Assembly: GCF_004745635.1 (NCBI RefSeq)
Contig: NZ_SRLB01000026.1
Span: 1 to 64,000 of the forward strand
DNA length: 64,000 bases
Reading direction: 5' to 3'
Source of the DNA: Methylobacterium nonmethylotrophicum
Lineage (GTDB): Bacteria > Pseudomonadota > Alphaproteobacteria > Rhizobiales > Beijerinckiaceae
This document shows positions 61,824 to 64,000 of this stretch, in pieces. Under the pieces are notes generated by a model. The model had not been told where the DNA came from. It saw only the letters and a program-made list of their open reading frames with translations, and searched no databases. The translations under genes and the position numbers were made by a program. Position 1 is the first letter of the stretch. Each line of letters begins with the position of its first letter.

Positions 61824-63962
61824 GTGGATACCGGACTGCACTGCCTCGTCGCCGTGGCGCGCCACCACGGCATCGACCTCGATCCCGACCGCCTCGCGCA
61901 CGCCTATGCGGTCGGGGACGAGGCGGTGTCGGGCCCGCGCCTGACCCGGATGGCGCGGGAGGTGGGCTTAAGGGCCGGCCGGGCCCGCCTGTCCTTTTCA
62001 AGCCTCACCGATCTCGGCGGCGCCTTCCCGGCGCTGGCGCGCCTGAAGAACGGGAATTTCGTCGTCGTCACCGGCACCGACCGGCAGGGCGAGGCCCCGC
62101 GCCTGATCGTGTTCGACCCCAAGGCCTCCCGGCACGAGCCGTTCCTCCTCGACGAAGAGGCCTTCTGCGCCGCCTGGGCCGGCGAGGTGCTGCTGGTGCG
62201 CCCGAAGGCGCGCCGGCGCACCCCCGACGGACGGCGCCCGTTCGGGCTCCTGTGGTTCGTGCCTGAGATCCTGCGCCAGCGCCGGCTCTTCTCCGACGTG
62301 ATCGTGGCGGCTTTGGCGCTCTACGCCGTCGGCCTCGCGGTGCCGCTGTTCTCGCAGCTCGTCATCGACCGGGTGCTGACCCACGAATCCACCGCCACGC
62401 TCACGGTGCTCGCCGGCGGCGTGGTGCTGGCGCTCCTGTTCGAGGCCTGCTTCACCTTCCTCAGGCGCTATCTCCTGCTCTACGCCTCGAACCGCATCGA
62501 CATCCGCGTGGCGGTCAAGACCTTCGCGCATCTCCTCGGCCTGCCGCTCGCCCATTTCGAGCAGGTGCCGGCCGGCATCCTGGTCAAGCACATGCAGCAG
62601 GCCGCGCGGGTGCGCGAGTTCCTGACCGGGCGGCTCCTGACGACCGCGCTCGACGCCTGCTCGCTGGTGGTGTTCGTGCCGGTGCTGCTCCTCTACAGCG
62701 CCAAGCTGACCCTGGTGGTGCTGGCCTTCACGGGCCTCGTCGCGCTCACCATCGCGTGCCTGATCGGGCCGTTCCGGCGCCGGCTGCAGGCGCTCTACGA
62801 CGCGGAGGGCGAGCGCCAGGCACTGCTCGTCGAGTCGGTCCAGGGCATGCGCACCATCAAGTCCCTGGCGATGGAGCCGCTGCAGGGCCGCCAGTGGGAG
62901 GATGCCTCGGCGCAGGCCGTCCAGATGCGCTACGGGGTCGAGCGGATCTCGGCCATCGCACAGGCCGTGACGGGGCTCCTGGAAAAGCTCACCTCCGTGG
63001 CGATCATCGGCCTCGGCGCCATGGACGTGTTCGACCGCCAGATGACGGTCGGCGCGCTCGTCGCCTTCAACATGCTGGCCGGCCGCGTCTCGGGCCCCCT
63101 CGTGCAGATGCTCACCATGGCACACGAGTACCAGGAGGTCGCGCTCTCGGTCCGGATGCTCGGCGAGGTGATGAACCGGGCGCCGGAGACCGAGGGCCCG
63201 AGCCGCGGCCTGTGCCCGCCCTTGCGCGGCGAGATCACCTTCGAGGACGTGCGCTTCGCCTACGGGCCGGACCGGCCGCCGGCCCTCGATTCGGTGTCGT
63301 TCACGCTCGAGGCCGGCAGCATCGTCGGGGTGGTGGGACGCAGCGGCTCGGGCAAGACCACCATCACCCGGCTGATCCAGCGGCTCTATCCGGTGCAGCA
63401 GGGGCTGGTGCGCCTCGACGGGCACGACATCCGCGAGATCGACCTCGCGCATCTGCGCCGCCAGGTCGGGGTGGTCCTGCAGGACAGCTTCCTGTTCCGC
63501 GGCACGGTGCGGGAGAACATCGCGGCGGCCAAGCCCTCGGCGAGCTTCGAGGAGATCGCCGAGGCGGCGCGCGCCGCCGGCGCCGACGAGTTCATCGAGC
63601 GCCTGCCGCGAGGCTTCGAGACTCTTCTGGAGGAGAACGCCTCCAACCTGTCGGGCGGCCAGCGCCAGCGCCTCGCCATCGCCCGGGCCCTGGTGACGGA
63701 TCCGCGGCTCCTGATCCTCGACGAGGCGACGAGCGCCCTCGATCCCGACAGCGAGGCGATCATCCGCCGCAACCTGCGCCGGATCGCCCGCGGCCGCACG
63801 GTGCTGATCGTCTCGCACCGCCTCGCCACCCTGGTCGATGCCCACGCGATCCTGGTGATCGATGCCGGCCGCCTCGTCGCGGCGGGCCGCCACGACCAGC
63901 TCCTCACCGCCTGCACCACCTACCGCCACCTCTGGAACCAGCAGACGAGGCAGGCCGCATGA
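61824..63962 (+). CDS. Type I secretion ABC transporter with C39-like N-terminal domain
   Basis: A 712-residue exporter with three parts. The N-terminal peptidase-C39-like domain (1-130) starts MDTGLHCLVAVARHHGIDLD; the catalytic Cys of the DCG motif is Thr here (DTG), so it should bind cargo and not cleave, as in HlyB/LapB types. A membrane domain follows (about 150-440). The ATPase comes last: Walker A GRSGSGKTT, signature LSGGQRQRLAIARALV, Walker B LLILDEATSALD, H-loop VSHRLATL. The start is GTG 61824; no ATG is near. Its stop overlaps the next start (ATGA). The likely cargo is the giant repeat protein upstream. Confidence 0.93.
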   Translation: MDTGLHCLVAVARHHGIDLDPDRLAHAYAVGDEAVSGPRLTRMAREVGLRAGRARLSFSSLTDLGGAFPALARLKNGNFVVVTGTDRQGEAPRLIVFDPKASRHEPFLLDEEAFCAAWAGEVLLVRPKARRRTPDGRRPFGLLWFVPEILRQRRLFSDVIVAALALYAVGLAVPLFSQLVIDRVLTHESTATLTVLAGGVVLALLFEACFTFLRRYLLLYASNRIDIRVAVKTFAHLLGLPLAHFEQVPAGILVKHMQQAARVREFLTGRLLTTALDACSLVVFVPVLLLYSAKLTLVVLAFTGLVALTIACLIGPFRRRLQALYDAEGERQALLVESVQGMRTIKSLAMEPLQGRQWEDASAQAVQMRYGVERISAIAQAVTGLLEKLTSVAIIGLGAMDVFDRQMTVGALVAFNMLAGRVSGPLVQMLTMAHEYQEVALSVRMLGEVMNRAPETEGPSRGLCPPLRGEITFEDVRFAYGPDRPPALDSVSFTLEAGSIVGVVGRSGSGKTTITRLIQRLYPVQQGLVRLDGHDIREIDLAHLRRQVGVVLQDSFLFRGTVRENIAAAKPSASFEEIAEAARAAGADEFIERLPRGFETLLEENASNLSGGQRQRLAIARALVTDPRLLILDEATSALDPDSEAIIRRNLRRIARGRTVLIVSHRLATLVDAHAILVIDAGRLVAAGRHDQLLTACTTYRHLWNQQTRQAA

Positions 63963-64000
63963 GCGCAACCCAGCCCGACGCCGGCCCGGACGAGACCTTC
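63959..64000 (+). CDS. Start of next gene, probably a HlyD-type adaptor (truncated by window edge)
   Basis: Only 14 codons (MSATQPDAGPDETF) are visible. The ATG overlaps the transporter stop by four bases. By position it should be the membrane fusion protein that completes the type I secretion system, but nothing in the visible residues proves it. Confidence 0.55.
   Translation, partial: MSATQPDAGPDETF

Overview
The window is about 64 kb of high-GC DNA (most genes use G or C at the third codon position) from an alphaproteobacterium of the Hyphomicrobiales. It looks most like Methylobacterium or a close relative. The evidence is the pdxJ-acpS-lepB-rnc-era block, the ahcY/divL/tsaE/murU/addB neighbourhood, the holin-like/DUF3618 stress-membrane cluster, and large palindromic intergenic repeats of a kind I associate with methylobacteria. 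The species call is inference. No rRNA, tRNA, CRISPR array or intact insertion sequence was seen.

Layout. (1) 1-874: the 3' part of minE and an acidic hypothetical gene. (2) 1138-17277: an exopolysaccharide locus. A Gfo/Idh/MocA oxidoreductase and gmd-fcl (GDP-mannose to GDP-L-fucose) are followed by a GT4 and a WecG/TagA-type glycosyltransferase. A convergent beta-helix protein comes next. A leftward operon holds a FemAB-like acyltransferase, a Wzx-like flippase, a Wzy-like polymerase and a GumC/Wzz-like chain-length protein. A rightward deacetylase + GT4 pair closes the locus. No priming glycosyltransferase or outer-membrane exporter is visible. (3) 17307-21505: otsA and a four-gene envelope/stress cluster ending at a strong terminator. 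(4) 21652-32324: a leftward housekeeping block with addB, a GNAT, murU, a tsaE-amgK fusion, a DivL-type pseudo-histidine kinase and ahcY. (5) 32561-34180: a Tat-exported solute-binding protein. (6) 34939-37398: a lower-GC three-gene cassette (unknown protein, DUF2272, DUF3616) between AT-rich flanks, the best candidate for acquired and undescribed biology. (7) 37563-43084: rsuA, an RsmC-like methyltransferase, era, rnc, lepB, acpS and pdxJ, all leftward. (8) 43615-50167: a PRC-barrel protein, an MFS transporter, an ABC exporter and a B12-binding radical SAM enzyme. (9) 50523-64000: a type I secretion region. One transporter/adaptor pair lies beside a CBM60-like cargo. A second transporter with a degenerate C39 domain lies beside a 1,724-residue modular repeat protein. 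The window ends inside the next gene.

How the parts work together. The left third makes sugar nucleotides and glycosyl chains and carries flipping, polymerisation and length control. The trehalose and envelope-stress genes may be partly under the general stress sigma factor EcfG, since promoter-like motifs lie before 19043 and 43615. The right end appears to secrete large carbohydrate-binding or adhesin-like proteins to the cell surface. Both the polysaccharide and the secreted repeat protein would fit a surface-attached lifestyle; this is inference.
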